Of a stretch of DNA of 64,000 nucleotides, positions 1 through 12,538 are shown piece after piece. The position numbers and the translations under genes were made by a program. The number at the start of each line of letters is the position of its first letter. Position 1 is the stretch's first letter. The notes beneath the pieces were generated by a model, which searched no databases, was not told the origin of the DNA, and saw nothing but the letters and a program-made list of their open reading frames with translations. This DNA is from Microdochium bolleyi (taxonomy: Eukaryota > Ascomycota > Sordariomycetes > Xylariales > Microdochiaceae): contig KQ964245.1 of the NCBI GenBank assembly GCA_001566295.1, positions 687,524 through 751,523 of the forward strand, given 5' to 3'.

Positions 1-1059
1 CCGCCCGTCGCAGTCGAGCCCGACCTCCCCGTCTCCGTGCCATCATCGCGCTGTCACTGGCCAGCCATAATACATAATCGAGGAGCCCCCCCTTCACCCC
101 CCCCATCCGCCTCCAACACACCCGACCCGACCGACCTCACCAGGTACCTCCGTACATGCACTTACATCGCCGCCCGCTCTTCTCACATCGGCTTTTCATC
201 TCGGGTGTCGCGGCAGACGCTTTATCACCTTCTCAGTCTCTCTTTTAATCATCTGGTTCGCCTGCCGGTGCCGCTCCAGCTTTGGCCTGCCCCACTCCAC
301 TTGGACGCACCGTACGCCTGCCAGACTCGCCTGGCCGACTGGACCCCAACTAGATCCACTTCCTAAAACGGACAGCGTTTGAGGCCATCGCCAGACCCGA
401 TATCCACACAACACGCGCTCACTACCGCGGTTTACACATCGTCAACACGCATTATCGGCCGCAAACCAGCACGCAAGTCTTGCAACTCTACCGCTGCTAA
501 GGTATGATTCCTCTCTTCATTCTACATTGCTTGACTGTATTCATCTACGTTTCTCTCGCTTTTTCGTAGCGATGCACGCTGTTTGTTGCTCAAGACGCGC
601 TTTTGCGACGCGCCTTGTGCATGGGCCGTGCATGTAGTTCACATGCACGCCGTCAACACCACCACACAACCGTTGTCGGACTGTATGCCGTTGTCGCATC
701 ACAATCGTAATGACACCAGGAGGTGGTGCTGATCGCACCGCGTTGCATCATCCTGTGCACTCAAGTGCGCGCTGTTGCCGGCGTTCTCGCGAAATCACCC
801 TTCATCGTGGAATGCCATCCACCATTCATGTCTCCGAAGAACCCACATACATGACTTCTCCTCTTCCGACTTTAGCTATCACCGCTCGATCATATTCCTA
901 TCATCACAAATCCACTCATCTTGCACAACCGTCGCTAATCCAACACACAGAAACCCCCCGTAGTGCCGTTGGCCTTTATGGTCCCTGAACCGCACTTGCA
1001 ACAAGCTCTTAAGCCTCGTCCCGTCCGGCTCTCTTGGGTCTCGCGCATGGTTGCTGCGG
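1..1059. other. 5' flank of the bromodomain gene
   Basis: No convincing coding region is seen here. The stretch is pyrimidine-rich and promoter or leader-like. A consensus donor (gtatga) at about 501 followed by a cacacag acceptor near 949 could delimit an intron in the 5' untranslated leader. A short upstream reading frame overlaps the start of the next gene (1047-1079). The leader-intron idea is inference from splice consensus only. Confidence 0.4.
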
Positions 1060-1079
1060 ATGGCCGTCATGGCGACTGA
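1047..1079 (+). promoter_or_regulatory. uORF overlapping the bromodomain gene start
   Basis: An ATG at 1047 with a purine at -3 opens a ten-codon frame that ends at the TGA at 1077-1079. It overlaps the predicted main start (1060) and the second in-frame Met (1069) out of frame. If the mature mRNA contains it, it should reduce initiation at the main start. Whether it is in the mature transcript is not known. Confidence 0.35.
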
Positions 1080-3943
1080 ACAACCCCAAACCGTGCCCAG
1101 CGAGCAGAAACCGGCCGCTGCTGCCGCAGTCGAGGACAAGATGGCTGTCGATGCCTCGACACCTCCCGCAGTGAATGGGTGAGTTCAAATCCTACCCCAA
1201 CACTGTCCAATCAATACATTCGTCGGCTGATGGCTTGGGCGAACAGGCACAGCACACATGAGACGGCTGGGTCCGCGCCTGAGGACGTCTCTCCCGAGAC
1301 AAACGGCGTTGCCTCCCTGTCGGTTGAAGAGTCCATAAAAGCGCGTAACGAGTCAGCCTTCAAGGCCAACGCCGACAACTCTGCCACATCAGCCGCCAGT
1401 GCCTCAGGCACAGATGTTGCTGCCGCCGCACCAGAAGACAGCGAGATGGCAGATGTAAATGGGACCTCTCAGCATAAAAAGGACGACGCCAAACCTGCAG
1501 ATTCCGACGTCAAGGGATCAGCAGAACCCACCAAGCCTGCCACATCTCCCAAAGTCGCGGACAAGAAGGAATCTGCTGAGGCCACCACGGGCGAGTCTAT
1601 GGACATCGATACATCGACCGACCGCCCCGATGTCACTTCGAGCGCGGACCATGCAGACAGTACACAGAACACTTCAGCGCTGAGTGATGTGCCTGTGGTC
1701 GATTCTCCAAAGTCAACAGCTCCAACAAAGGACAACGAGAGCAAAACCAGTGCACCAGGCACCCCGATAGAGTCTGAGCAAGTCAATGTTGACGTCAGCA
1801 TGAAGGACTCCTCGACGTCTCCTGTCACGAAGATTGCCCGCGAGCGCGAGGAGGACTCAGCCGATGAGCCCGCAGCGAAGCGAGCCAGGACTGAGGAGCC
1901 CAGCGAGATCACTGCCGACTCCCTCACCGTAGCTACGGGCACGCCGGGAGCCGGTAATCGAGTAGAGCCCGCGGATGACGGCGAGACAGACGCTCGCGAG
2001 ATCACACCCTTTCAGAATAAGCAGATTCGGCAGCTCATCGCGGGTATCAAGAAGACCAAGAATGGCGGCAATTTTAGAAAATCTGTCCGCGACCTGTGGC
2101 CTGGTCTGTGGCACGACTACACTCAGAAGGTTGAGCACCCTGTGGATTTGTCACTCTTCGAAGCCAAGCTGCGGGACAACCAGTACGCAAGCTACGGCGA
2201 GTTGAAGCAGGATGTGCGCCTGCTGTTCCAGAACTGTGTTATCTTCAACGGTGAGAATCATATTGTGACCACTGCTGCTGCATCGGTCCGAGACCAGATC
2301 TTCTCGCGCCTACCAGAGTTCTCGCTGTTGTCTGAGCCTTCGAGGGCGGAGAAGGGCAAGGCCCAGCCGACACGCCTTGCTGAGTCTCGCGGCGGAAACC
2401 AGCCACGGCGCCAATCCCAAGCTCAAGCCCGTATCGCAACGAGCCCCAAGCCGAAGCCGGACACGACATCGCAGACAACTCCGGCCAGCGCCACTTCGAC
2501 CACCGCGCCTGCTTTTGCGATTCCGCCCAACGGCGTCCCCCAGATTCGTCGCGACTCGACGAGGGACGACGCAGACAGACCAAAGCGGCCCATCCACCCT
2601 CCCAAAAACCGCGACCTTGACTACGCAAGTAAGGGCGCGCGCAAGAAGAAGCTTGACCCAGAACAGAAGTTCTTCGCGGAGGTGCTGGTTGAAATCAAGA
2701 AAGGGAAGCACTTTGCTCTGAATCAATGGTTCATGGAGCCTGTGGACCCTGTCGCCTTCAATATCCCGACGTACTTCAGCATTGTCAAGAAGCCCATGGA
2801 TCTCAGAACAATGACCGAGCGCAATGACGAGGGTCAGTACAAGAGTGCCAAAGATGTTGAGAAGGACATGCGCCAGATCATCACCAACTCTGAACTCTTC
2901 AACGGCCCCGACCACGACGTGACAAAGATTGGAAGACAGTTGGAGGCGCTTCTCAAATCAGAACTTGCCAAGAAAGACTCCTGGATGGCGAAGAATTACC
3001 CACCTGAGCCAGCGAACTCTCATGGCAATGCAAGCCCAGACAGAAGCCTCGACGAATCTGACGAGGAGAGCGAGGCTGAAGCTGAGGAAGAGGACAACGA
3101 ACCGATCCGTAGCTTGCAGAGTCGCCTCAAGGAAGAGCAGGATAAGCTCAACACACTCATCGGCTCGAAGCGACCAGACATTATGATGATAGAGGTGCAG
3201 CAGTCTGTCGTGTCGATGCTGCAGCGGAAGTTAGTGGAGGAGAAGACAAGATTCCACAGCGAGAAGAAGCCCACGAAGAAAAAGAGCGGTGGTGCTAAGA
3301 GCAAGAGCAAGTCTGGCGCGGGAGCCTCCGGTGCCGCATTCAACAAGAAGGGCTCGGGTGTTGGCGCTGCGTCAAAGAAGGCTGGGGGTGTCAAGAAGGC
3401 TACGCCTAAGAGAAGGACAATCGGCCCTCTTGAGAAGGCGATCATTGCTGAGGGTATCAATGAGCTGGATGGTAACACTTTGACGAGGGCTGTCGAGATC
3501 ATCAAACGCGACACCGGTCAAAATGTAAGTTCAGCGCTGCCGGGTATCTATCACGTGAGACAGACTGCTGACAATCACTATAGGAGAACGACGACGGCGA
3601 GATGGAGCTTGATATTGATGCCCTGTCCAATGATGCTCTCGGCAGACTCTACGACCTCATTCACAAGGCACACCCTCACGTGCGCGCCAACTTGGAGAAG
3701 AAGCCCGAGTATGCCAAGCAGGAGTCAGCAGAGCCTGAGCCCCGCTCAAAATCTAGCGGCTCCAAGAACAAAAAGAACAAGCCCATGAACAAACATGAGC
3801 AAGAACGCAAGATCGAGCAGCTGCGCGAGCTCAAGGCTCAACTTGCGCGCCACGGCAGCGGGAGCCAGGAGCCGTTCCCTGTGGACGGAGATGATCGGCA
3901 CGATGGCGATTCGAGCGAGGAGAGCGACTCCGAGGAGGAGTGA
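1060..3943 (+). CDS. BET-family double bromodomain protein (Bdf1-like)
   Basis: Acetyl-histone reader of the BET family, acting on chromatin in the nucleus. Three exons join in phase: 1060-1178, 1247-3524 and 3584-3943 (918 aa). The first 290 residues are acidic, Ser/Thr/Ala-rich and look disordered. Bromodomain 1 (about residues 295-395) ends in the CVIFNGENH loop. Bromodomain 2 (about 509-615) has the FMEPVDP ... IVKKPMDL core and the acetyl-lysine-binding Asn in ELFNGPDHD. An acidic linker, a Lys/Ser/Gly-rich stretch and a NET/ET domain (about 763-830, starting GPLEKAIIAEGINEL) follow, and the tail is acidic (SSEESDSEEE). The order BD1-BD2-ET matches yeast Bdf1. BD1 is the more divergent of the two, as is usual for fungal Bdf1. 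The NET domain is interrupted by intron 2, which supports the splice model. The start could also be Met4 (1069). Confidence 0.93.
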
Positions 3944-6411
3944 TGCAGCCTCGTTGTCTGCCTGGGAGATGCCGAGCTGTCTTTTCCTGTCTCATTAGCG
4001 AAGGCGCAAGGTCAAAGACATGATTCACGTCATGTCATGTCAAGGCTATGTTGAATTATGGAGGCTGGAGGTGGGAACGACCTGAGATTACCGGGGTCAT
4101 GAGCGTACAATATACCTTTGGCTGTACAAACAAATATATTCCCCGTCCGCGGCTCACTTTCGGGTTTGAAACCGAATTGAGTCGCGGTCTTTACACACAA
4201 GCAAGCGAGCGAGCAGTTTCCTCCAGTTGTCTTTCTGGTGACAATGAATGCTGATATGTAGGCGTCTGATGTTTCTTGGCCCCGGTTGGTGTCTTCGTGC
4301 TGAGAGCTGTTCAATGATGCATGTGCCAAGCAGCTCAAGGGCCTCGTGCTGTGCCAACGCAAACCTTGCTACCTTGCTGCAAGTAATTTGGCTGGCCTGG
4401 CGTGGCGCAACAGATGCTCGAGATCACGCTGTGCCCTCGTCAGCTTGTGTGAACCCCTGAGTGAGTCCTGCAGTGGATGACGAATGAAGAAGTCGACGGC
4501 GATGTCTGGCAGTCCGTGATCACGAGAAATAAACTTTTTTGTATCGTGGAGACGAGGTTTTAAGAAAGAAAGAAAGAAAGAAGGGGTTCTGATAAACCTC
4601 CCGGCATTCTTTTCTCGGCAAGGAAAACGTTTTCACTGTACCACCTCTGGGCATTTCACAGACTTGGCCATCATTGTCCGCCGAGTCGTCTGGACAGGTG
4701 CGCGTTCGCGTCAGCAAAGTCACCCAAGAAGAAAGGGTGGGTGAGACGGTTTCGAATCGAGTCAAGCAGGTGCAGACGGGCAGGAACCAAGAGCAGAGAC
4801 GGCAAGACCAGCAGCAGTCAACCAGCACAGCAATGATAAGAAACTAATCCGCCGTTCTCGACGTTCGCCTACTAACTGACTGACTGACTGACTGACTGAC
4901 TGACTGACTGACTGACTGACTGACTGACTGACTGACTGACTGACTGTCCACCAAAATGGGGAGAATAAGCCAGAGAAGTCCCGGAGGGAGAGGACAAAGT
5001 ACTGACACAATTGCCCTCTGTCCGTCTCTTCCATGTTGTCAGCGGGCCAGTTTTTCCAATAAACCCTCGTGACGACCAGAGCTGTGGCAGGCTAACTGGT
5101 CCCATGGTTGGCTGGAACCGCTGCGTGCGGGTTATGTACGATTCGGGACATTTAGACGGATCACCTACTCGGATCTTACATGATTGCGCAACCCTGCACC
5201 CTGCAGGGTCACTCCCAGAGTTGTAGTGCTGACAGACGGGCGCTCGGCCGCCTGCCTCTTACCTCCGTGCAGGGGTCCACACCGTCGCGGCCAATTCGGC
5301 CGATACTGACCGCGGCGGTCTGTCTGACCGAGCTGGGTGGGTGGTGTCGAAGCCCTCCTGCGTGGCAATGTGATTGCTGCAGAACATCACTGCAAGGAGA
5401 AAAGCCCGATCCAACCGCGGAGATCCGGGCGAAGCGAAGGAGGCTCCGGTAGCAGCCGAAGAGGACCCGGGTTTGCTCTCCCATGTGTCACATTGCAGAG
5501 AGAAGAGGAAGGCATCCGGCGGAAACATGTTGTGCACCTTTCGTCAGACTTGGATGGCGAACAGCAGCAAGAAGAACGGCCCAGCCATGATGACGCTCGC
5601 AGTCTTGATAACAGCCGTCAATAGGTCTGGTCGTCCCGGGCGTGTGTGTGTGGGTCGCCGCGCTCTGTTCTCTATTCTCAGTCCCTCTGCTGCGAGGGAG
5701 AGAGATTGCTTGTGTGCCTCAAGCACGTCTTTCGTCTTGCCTCTAGACTCTGATAGAAAACTGAATCTTACAGTAACTATCGAAAACGGGAAGTTTCCGG
5801 CATCCGGACCTTATAAGCTCTCCATGCGGCCGGACCCCTGCACGTGGCCCGGACGCCGTATCGGGGTCTCGGGTCGCTCACTGTGACCGCAACCCCTGCT
5901 CCGCGGACAAGCCATTCGTCTGACACTGCGCGTGCCGAATGACAATTCGGACAGGACCGTTGTTTACGAGCATGTTGTAGGCATCAGCAACAATGGAAGA
6001 GTCTGCGCCACGTAGGCATCCCGGCACGCCCTCTCTGTGTTCCCGGCAGGCAAATCAGACAACACCAGGCTTCCCGGCTCCCGCCTGTCCAGCAGCCCTG
6101 TGCAAGAGCCTATTTTTGTCGACACCGTACCGGGCAGCCTATGCGAGAGGTTGCTCCGGTCCACTCTTACACCCGAAACACCCAGATTGGGTGTCAGGCT
6201 CGCCAGCGCCCTACCCTTGGCCGCTGACGAGTGTGCGTGCAACCCTAGTGATGCCGGGGGGTTGATTACGATATTCCCAGAACACGTCTGATGCTAAGGT
6301 ATCAGTTGGGATCGACGTATAAGTATCTACGCAACACCCATCCGCCTGCCGGGAGAAGCCTGGTCTGCTCTCTGAAACTCTTCAAACACCCACGGAATCC
6401 AACAACTTTTG
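3944..6411. other. Intergenic region, 2.5 kb
   Basis: No supported gene. It holds the BDF1-like 3' end, a GAAA-type run near 4561-4584, an (ACTG)n microsatellite (4875-4946) and a CGGTC-N5-GACCG inverted repeat (5316-5330). A TATA-like sequence (gtataagta, about 6317) lies roughly 115 nt before the monooxygenase start. A 170-codon open frame at 5374-5886 has no recognisable domain and I do not call it a gene. Confidence 0.5.
4875..4946. repeat. (ACTG)18 tetranucleotide microsatellite
   Basis: A perfect run of 18 ACTG units, 72 nt. It lies between two genes transcribed in the same direction and does not sit in a credible coding region. In some frames it reads as a Ser-Val-Ser-Gln repeat, which is an artefact of the repeat. 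It is likely polymorphic in length. Confidence 0.97.
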
Positions 6412-6432
6412 ATGCGACTCAGGACATCCAAG

Positions 6433-7849
6433 ATGACTGACTCAACGTCCAACTTCAAGATCATCATCGTTGGCGGCGGGCCTGTGGGCCTGCTGGCTGC
6501 CCACGCACTGCACAAAGCTGGAATCGACTTTGTTCTCCTCGAGCGGCGGAGTACGGTTCAAACCCATCAGGGCTCTAGCATCGGCCTCGGCGCGCCCACC
6601 ATTCGGGTGCTGGATCAGCTGGGTCTCATGGATGCTACTGCGAAGCTCAACCACAAGTTATCGCATAAGTATGTGATCACTGACCAAGGAAAAATCTTTT
6701 CCGACATGTACTTTGCCACATGGCTGAAAGAATAGTAGGTCAAGACCGGCAGTGATTTGCCCGTTTCGTGCGTCACGTTGCTGATCTGTATAACCTGGTA
6801 GCCTCGGCTACGATCTGTACTTTGTCCACCGCAGCGACCTGCTGGGCATGCTGTACTCGACGCTACCGGATGATGCCAAGGCGAAGATCCTAACCAGCAA
6901 GCGCATCTCTGACATCGAGTCCAACGAGACGAATGCCGTGGTCACATGTGAAGATGGCACCAGTTACGAGGGAAGTCTTGTGCTAGGCGCAGACGGCGTG
7001 CATAGCCAGGTTCGAAAACACATGAGGACGCTCGCGCTGGCCAGGGACCCCAACGCCAAAGTCGATGAGGAGCGGCCATTCCTAACGACATACCGGTGCC
7101 TTTTTGGATACGGACCGACCCCCGAGGGCCCCGCGGAATCGGATCACTGGGAGTGCCACGCCACAAACCGGTCCACGCAGATGATGGTCGGGCGGGACAA
7201 GACGTGGTTCTTTGTTTACGAAAAATTGGCAGAGCCGACGCGGGAAAAGTCGACGTACTCGGACAAGGACAAGGAGCAGTATGCGGATCGACTGGGCGAC
7301 CTGTTCGTGCACGAAAAGGTGCGGGTGCGGGACGTGTACAAGACGGCCCAGGAGACGGTGCTGGTCGACCTTGAGGAGGGCACGGTGCGGAACTACGCCT
7401 GGGGTCGGCTGCTGCTGGCGGGCGACGCTGCCAACAAGCAGACGCCCAACGCCGGTAATGGCTTCAACTGTGGTGTCCAGGATATCGCCACGCTGGTGAG
7501 TATGTTGCACGGGCTGGAGAAGTCGGGTGGAGATGGAGGTGAAGGATCGGGTGTAAGCATGGCGGCGATTGAGAAGATGCTGTGTGAGTACCAAACGAAG
7601 CGGAGGAAATTCGCGGTCGAAATGTTCGACCGGTCGGCGCTGATGACGCGCATGTCGACGTTCGACAAGTGGCCGCTGTGGCTGCTGGATCGCTACATTT
7701 TGCCGGGACTCGGGCTTGACAGGATCCTCTTCGAGAAACTGCTTGCGCCCAAGATTGCCGCCTGCGAGGTGCTCAGCTTCCTGCCAGAGGCCAACTTCAA
7801 GGAGGGCTCGGTGCCGTGGAAGCATAAGCCACTCGTGCAGGAGGCCTAG
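6433..7849 (+). CDS. FAD-dependent monooxygenase (PHBH/PaxM-like fold)
   Basis: Flavoprotein monooxygenase of the aromatic-ring hydroxylase type (FAD_binding_3), expected to use NAD(P)H and O2; the substrate is unknown. Two exons, 6433-6734 and 6802-7849, join in phase across a 67-nt intron (about 449 aa). Visible motifs are the N-terminal dinucleotide fold IIIVGGGPVGLLAAHAL, the DG motif VLGADGVHSQVR, and the GD motif LLLAGDAANKQTPNAGNG contacting the FAD ribityl chain. The C-terminal segment ends in FKEGSVPWKHKP, a tail style seen in fungal meroterpenoid and indole-diterpene epoxidases such as PaxM. An upstream in-frame Met (6412) exists, but the Met at 6433 has a better context. The gene stands alone, with no terpene cyclase or prenyltransferase next to it, so a catabolic or orphan role is as likely as a biosynthetic one. 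Confidence 0.9.
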
Positions 7850-8272
7850 TAGTGAGAAGACTGCAGTTGGGTGATCGAAGTGGGAAGGACAATGAGGAAG
7901 CAATTCGGAGTGGTGTAATCCTACAATTGTAGAAATGGATGCCTTGCGCCGAGAAGGGGGGGCAGGTGCGACGGGTTCGTTCAATATCGGGAAGGCGCAA
8001 CCCAGGCTGGCGTCTAGGAGCACTCATCATCATCGTCTTGTATGGCTCTCTTCAGTATTGTTTTCTCCTCTCTACATTTCATCAATGCTTAGATTTGGAC
8101 AAACCTGCCTCCTAATTTTCAGCACGACAGGGCCATATTTGAAAATTCAAGGCTCCGATGGCATCGTACTTGTTCCGAACGTCACAATGCAAACCACCAC
8201 CTCCCAATGTGACGTAGCTAATGTGTAATGATTTCCGTGGACTTGGCTTGTTCCACTCTCTCTCTCTCTCTC

Positions 8273-8314
<42 letters not shown>

Positions 8315-10325
8315 CCAACAATAGATGAAGTGTCGCGAAATCTCGGACAGAATAAAGTCCAGGAAGGCAGAATAAGGGCCAAAACAACGTACGCATGAGG
8401 AACTGTTGCTTGTGTCCAGTGTACCGAGTGCCCATCCCCTCATGTTATTTTGCATCACACGAAATTGCTTTGTAACACACGGTGTTGCAGCAATTGTTAT
8501 GCCTCTTGGCCAAGACGATCAGGGTTCGCGACGCCACATCGTGCCTGCAGTCATGTACAAACTGCAGCGAGGTCATCGGGGTAATATCTAAAAGCTCCTC
8601 CTTGGGTGGCTGCTTGGTGAAGCGGGAGAAGTCAAAGTCTGACAGTTGTGGTGGGCAAGTCACAGTCTGCTAAAGCGAGTCAGGCGAGGTTGCCAGGTTT
8701 TGGAAAGTGATGCAGCTGGTCTATGGAGATGACCGTGCCTGCCACACGCACATGGGAAAATGGAAGCTTGCAGCCGTTGCCATGACCTATTGCCAGACGC
8801 TGTGCCATCATTCGCTGGAATACCACGTGGGCGACGGCTTATCTCTATCAGATCTGGCGCTTGATCGCAATGATAACCAGGGGGCAGGAGCATTGCGACA
8901 TTGTGCGTCCGATCGAAACTCGCTCATTGCTTCAAACCCCCGGCGTACCCTCGCTGTACATCTCTTTTCCCTTCCGCACGCATTCTCACGTTCTGAACCA
9001 TCGCACCTGGACACCACGACATCCGGATCTACTTGGACCTCCCACAGACACGATGCGGGGCATTGCCGCCAACAGCGGAGGGAGCCAGCGACGGACCAGG
9101 CACGCCTGGAGCTTCTCGAGGGTGAGCAGTTGATCCTTTCTTGTCAAGACTCGTCAGCCACAAAGAATGTCCACCACTCGACAGCACCGGAACTGTACGA
9201 GACCCAACCGAGGTGGACGGTGCCGCGAAGCCGTGCGTGCCCAGACTGTTCTGTTGGGGAGGCATCGTGGGCCCGCCCACCATCGAAATCTGTCACGAGG
9301 CCGCCCGAGACGAGACTGGCGGTCAGCAGAGAGCCACTCACGACCCGGCAAGCGTGTCTTCCTGCAGTGTCGTCAGAAGCTTGTTGCTCCAGCGCGGCAA
9401 CGCGACGCAGACGTGGCAGATGGCCAGGACGACGGGGCGCGGGTGCTTCTCCCCCGTCCCTGGCATCCACGCCGGACTAGCCTCCTCTAGCTTCTGGAAA
9501 GCCTGTCCCAAACTTCCAAACTTTGGTGTTCCTGCGTTGCGGGCCTTGGACAGTGCAGACACGTGCTGGGCGGGCCAAGTGGCTGGTGACTCCCGTCTCG
9601 TTCTGGCTGGGGCCTTGTGCGTTGCCGAGTGCTGCCTACACGCACATGGCCTCGTGTGACCAGCAGAACCTGGCAGGAGTCGGAGCCGCCTCGCGCTCAA
9701 CTCAGCTCCGGGCCGGAGGAAGGCAAAGCCTGTCCAAGACAGAGTCAGAGCCTTCGCAGCCGCGGCGGGGCCACCCCGCACTCGAGGACGGCGCCTTGCA
9801 GGCCTCGCGACAATGCCCGCCGGCTTCGCGCACAGGGGGTGCCCACCCTCCGTCACTGCCCCGTTCCTGACTTTCCCGGTGACGAAATCCCTGGGCCGGT
9901 CGGTTGCAGGCCAAAGACGGCACCACCGAGGCAGCAGGGTCCATGCGAGAACCAGGCATTCCTCGGGTAGAACAAGTGTTTCCAGACGATCGACCAGGTT
10001 CCGCCTGTCCGCCCCCAGATAGAGAGCGCCTGTTCAGTGTTATTGTTGTCCAGTGCGGAGCTTTCAAGGCACCGCCAGAGGCTCCACCTAAACCTTCGTC
10101 TTTGCCCATGACAGCTGCTTGCTCCCAGCACAGACACCATACCTACTCCTCTTCCTGAACCAAATTCTTCGCCGGATTGGTCCTATCCAGAACCTCAACC
10201 CCAATTACCACTCACTTGTCTGTTTTGTTGTCAGATTCCGCCCTGCTGTCTTCTGCCCGCCCTATCTTCACAGACCACGCCGGCCATTCGCCCGATACAC
10301 TGCACCCTGCTGCCGGCTAGCCAAC
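7850..10325. other. Intergenic region, 2.5 kb
   Basis: No supported gene. It holds a (CT)10-A38 tract at 8256-8313. The stretch 8700-10100 is GC-rich and carries long open frames on both strands (for example 8707-9480), but they overlap each other, have no domain resemblance and show odd composition, so they look like chance frames. The last 200 nt are pyrimidine-rich and resemble the promoter and leader of the PFK-2 gene. Confidence 0.45.
8256..8313. repeat. (CT)10 followed by an A38 homopolymer
   Basis: A dinucleotide run of about 20 nt (8256-8275) passes directly into 38 consecutive A (8276-8313). A long poly(A) beside a short repeat could be the 3' tail of a retroposed sequence, but no target-site duplication or retroelement body is visible. 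It may simply be slippage-prone sequence. Confidence 0.9.
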
Positions 10326-11809
10326 ATGGCGCCTCGACGCAACACCACTAACGGCCGCGGTGTCCAGGCCGAGGACACAAAGATCTGTGTCGTCATGGTC
10401 GGCCTCCCAGCGCGGGGAAAGAGTTACATTGCACAAAAAGGTATGCAGCCACCGCACAATCTCGTTCCAAATCTAGCTGTAGGCTTTTCTGACTTTGGTG
10501 CCTCCCATATTTGTAGCTCAGCGCTACCTGCAATGGCTCTCAATAGACGCCAAGACTTTCAATGTCGGCAACTATCGTCGCACCAATGCGCCTCAGCCCT
10601 CAGCCGACTTTTTCGACTTCAGCAATGCCGAGGGCGAGCGTAGCCGGAGGGCTGCCGCCGAGGCTGCCATGGCCGACATGATTGGGTGGTATCGCCAGGG
10701 CGGCACTGTCGGTATTCTGGACGCCACAAACTCGACAAAGGACAGGAGGAAATGGGTCTCAGACAAGTGCGCCGCCGAGGGCATCGAAGTTCTCTTCGTC
10801 GAGTCGAAATGCGATGACGAGGAGCTCATCATGGCCAACGTCCGTGACGTCAAGACGACAAGCCCTGACTATGTCGGCCAGGACCCCGATAAGGCGATGC
10901 TTGACTTCCGCAATAGGATCAAGATGTACGAGAAAGTTTACAAGTCCATCGATGACGATGGCGACGAGAGCCACTATACCTACCTCAAGATCCTCGATGT
11001 CGGAAGCCAGGTCATCATCAACCGGATCCAGGACTACCTGCAGAGCCGTGTCGTGTACTACCTCATGAACCTGCACATCCGCCCGAGGTCAGTGTGGCTC
11101 TCGCGACATGGAGAATCCATGTACAACCTCGACGGTCGGATCGGCGGCGACGCGCAATTGTCACCAAGAGGAGAGCAGTATGCACGGAAACTACCCGAGC
11201 TTGTTCGACAGTCTGTAGGAGTAAGTTGGACAGGCTACAGTGTTGTATGAGGTCGATTTTCTGAGTACTAACGCATCATCCTCGCAATCACAGGGCGATC
11301 GGCCACTGACAGTATGGACCTCGACCTTGAAACGCACGATAGCCACCGCCCGCTTCCTGCCCGACGACTACAATCAGCTACAGTGGAAAGCTTTGGACGA
11401 GCTCGATGCTGGCATGTGCGACGGCATGACCTACCAAGAGATCAAGGACATATACCCAGAGGACTTTGTGGCGCGGGACGAGGACAAGTACAACTACCGG
11501 TACCGCGGCGGCGAGTCTTACCGGGATGTTGTGATCCGGCTGGAGCCTATCATCATGGAGCTCGAGCGGTCCGAGGACATCCTGATTGTGACGCACCAGG
11601 CCATCCTGCGCTGCATCTACGCCTACTTCATGAAGAAGGACCACACCAAGAGTCCCTGGATGAATGTGCCGCTGCACTGCCTCATCAAGCTGACGCCTCG
11701 GGCCTATGGGACCGACGAGGAGCGCTATGTGGCAGATATCCCTGCGGTTAGTACGTGGCGTGGCAAGGGGAGCACCGCGAAGCATGAAGACCCCGTGCCA
11801 GCGAAATAG
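10326..11809 (+). CDS. 6-phosphofructo-2-kinase/fructose-2,6-bisphosphatase
   Basis: Bifunctional cytosolic enzyme that makes and breaks fructose-2,6-bisphosphate, the allosteric switch between glycolysis and gluconeogenesis. Three exons (10326-10440, 10517-11220, 11294-11809) give 444 aa. The kinase half starts with the P-loop GLPARGKS (residues 26-33), followed by the 6PF2K core (YLQWLSIDAKTFNVGNYRR, ILDATNSTKDRR). The phosphatase half carries the phosphoglycerate-mutase RHGE motif (His236) and the second histidine in VTHQA (His374), together with the conserved DAGMCDGMTY and YRYRGGESY segments. Both catalytic histidines are present, so bisphosphatase activity is expected. Yeast Pfk26, in contrast, lacks the catalytic histidine. 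Intron 2 carries a perfect TACTAAC-type branch site. The last 25 residues (after ADIPAV) are not conserved-looking. Confidence 0.93.
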
Positions 11810-12538
11810 GCGGGGCCTCAGCTCGTTGCAACCACTCAGGTGTTAAGGCGAAATATGTGTCCGCGTGTTCTGCACTGCAGGGGGACCAGGTACGCAAGCA
11901 TGGGAACTTACGATAGCATTTCCGGCAGTTATGGCGTTAGATATGGGCTGCACCATGTTGTGTATCTATGGATAGCTTTAGGGCATTGTGTTGTGACTTG
12001 TGGTGTATTTTGACTGGCTAGCACGGGCCAAATCTTCCTCACTCTCAATCTAAGCAGATTTCACAGTCTTGGATCTTGATGAATCCCGGCGAGCCACTAC
12101 ACATGGTCGGAGGCGTGCACTCCCAGACTAGTGCATCATGGTGCAGAAGGCAGAAGGCCCTCTGCCCATCAGAATTGTCTCGCCGTGAACATATGATCCT
12201 CCCGTTAGGATGACGCCAGTCGAACGACAGGCTTGGAGATGGAAAAATGGGGTCTGTGGAGAGCCGCCAAGCACGTTCCGAACTCGACGTCTTATCGGGC
12301 GCCATGCCTGGCCGATAAGAAAAAAAAGTTCCCAGCCCGGTCGCTCTGGCGCATCGACGCACCACTTGCGCTGGTAGCCCACTGCCCTCCCTCTAGGGTC
12401 CAATCGAACAGGACCGAGACGATCTCTTCCAGTTGTCAAGTCTGTCAATTCAGTCTCACACAGTCTCACTGCCACAACAAAGGGCCGCCCTCCCAGACTT
12501 TCTCCCGCACCCCAAGTTATAATTCCGGCATCGCAATC
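11810..12538. other. Intergenic region, 0.7 kb
   Basis: It contains the 3' end of the PFK-2 gene and the promoter and leader of HAS1. The helicase frame stays open upstream to 12233, but codons before 12539 look like leader sequence, not protein. No separate gene is seen. Confidence 0.5.

Noticed and set aside
4872..5105. Ser-Val-Ser-Gln repeat protein
   Set aside because: Only the translation of the (ACTG)n microsatellite; no surrounding coding signal.
8276..8313. Retroposon poly(A) tail
   Set aside because: No upstream element body, reverse transcriptase fragment or target-site duplication can be seen.
8707..9480. 257-codon plus-strand open frame between the monooxygenase and PFK-2
   Set aside because: Overlaps equally long frames on the other strand and in other phases, has no domain or family resemblance and an unbalanced composition; it fits chance opening in GC-rich DNA.
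12233..12538. 102-residue N-terminal extension of HAS1
   Set aside because: The frame is open, but the sequence is unlike HAS1 N-termini, and the Lys-rich start MDAAKLNKKRK at 12539 is the expected one.
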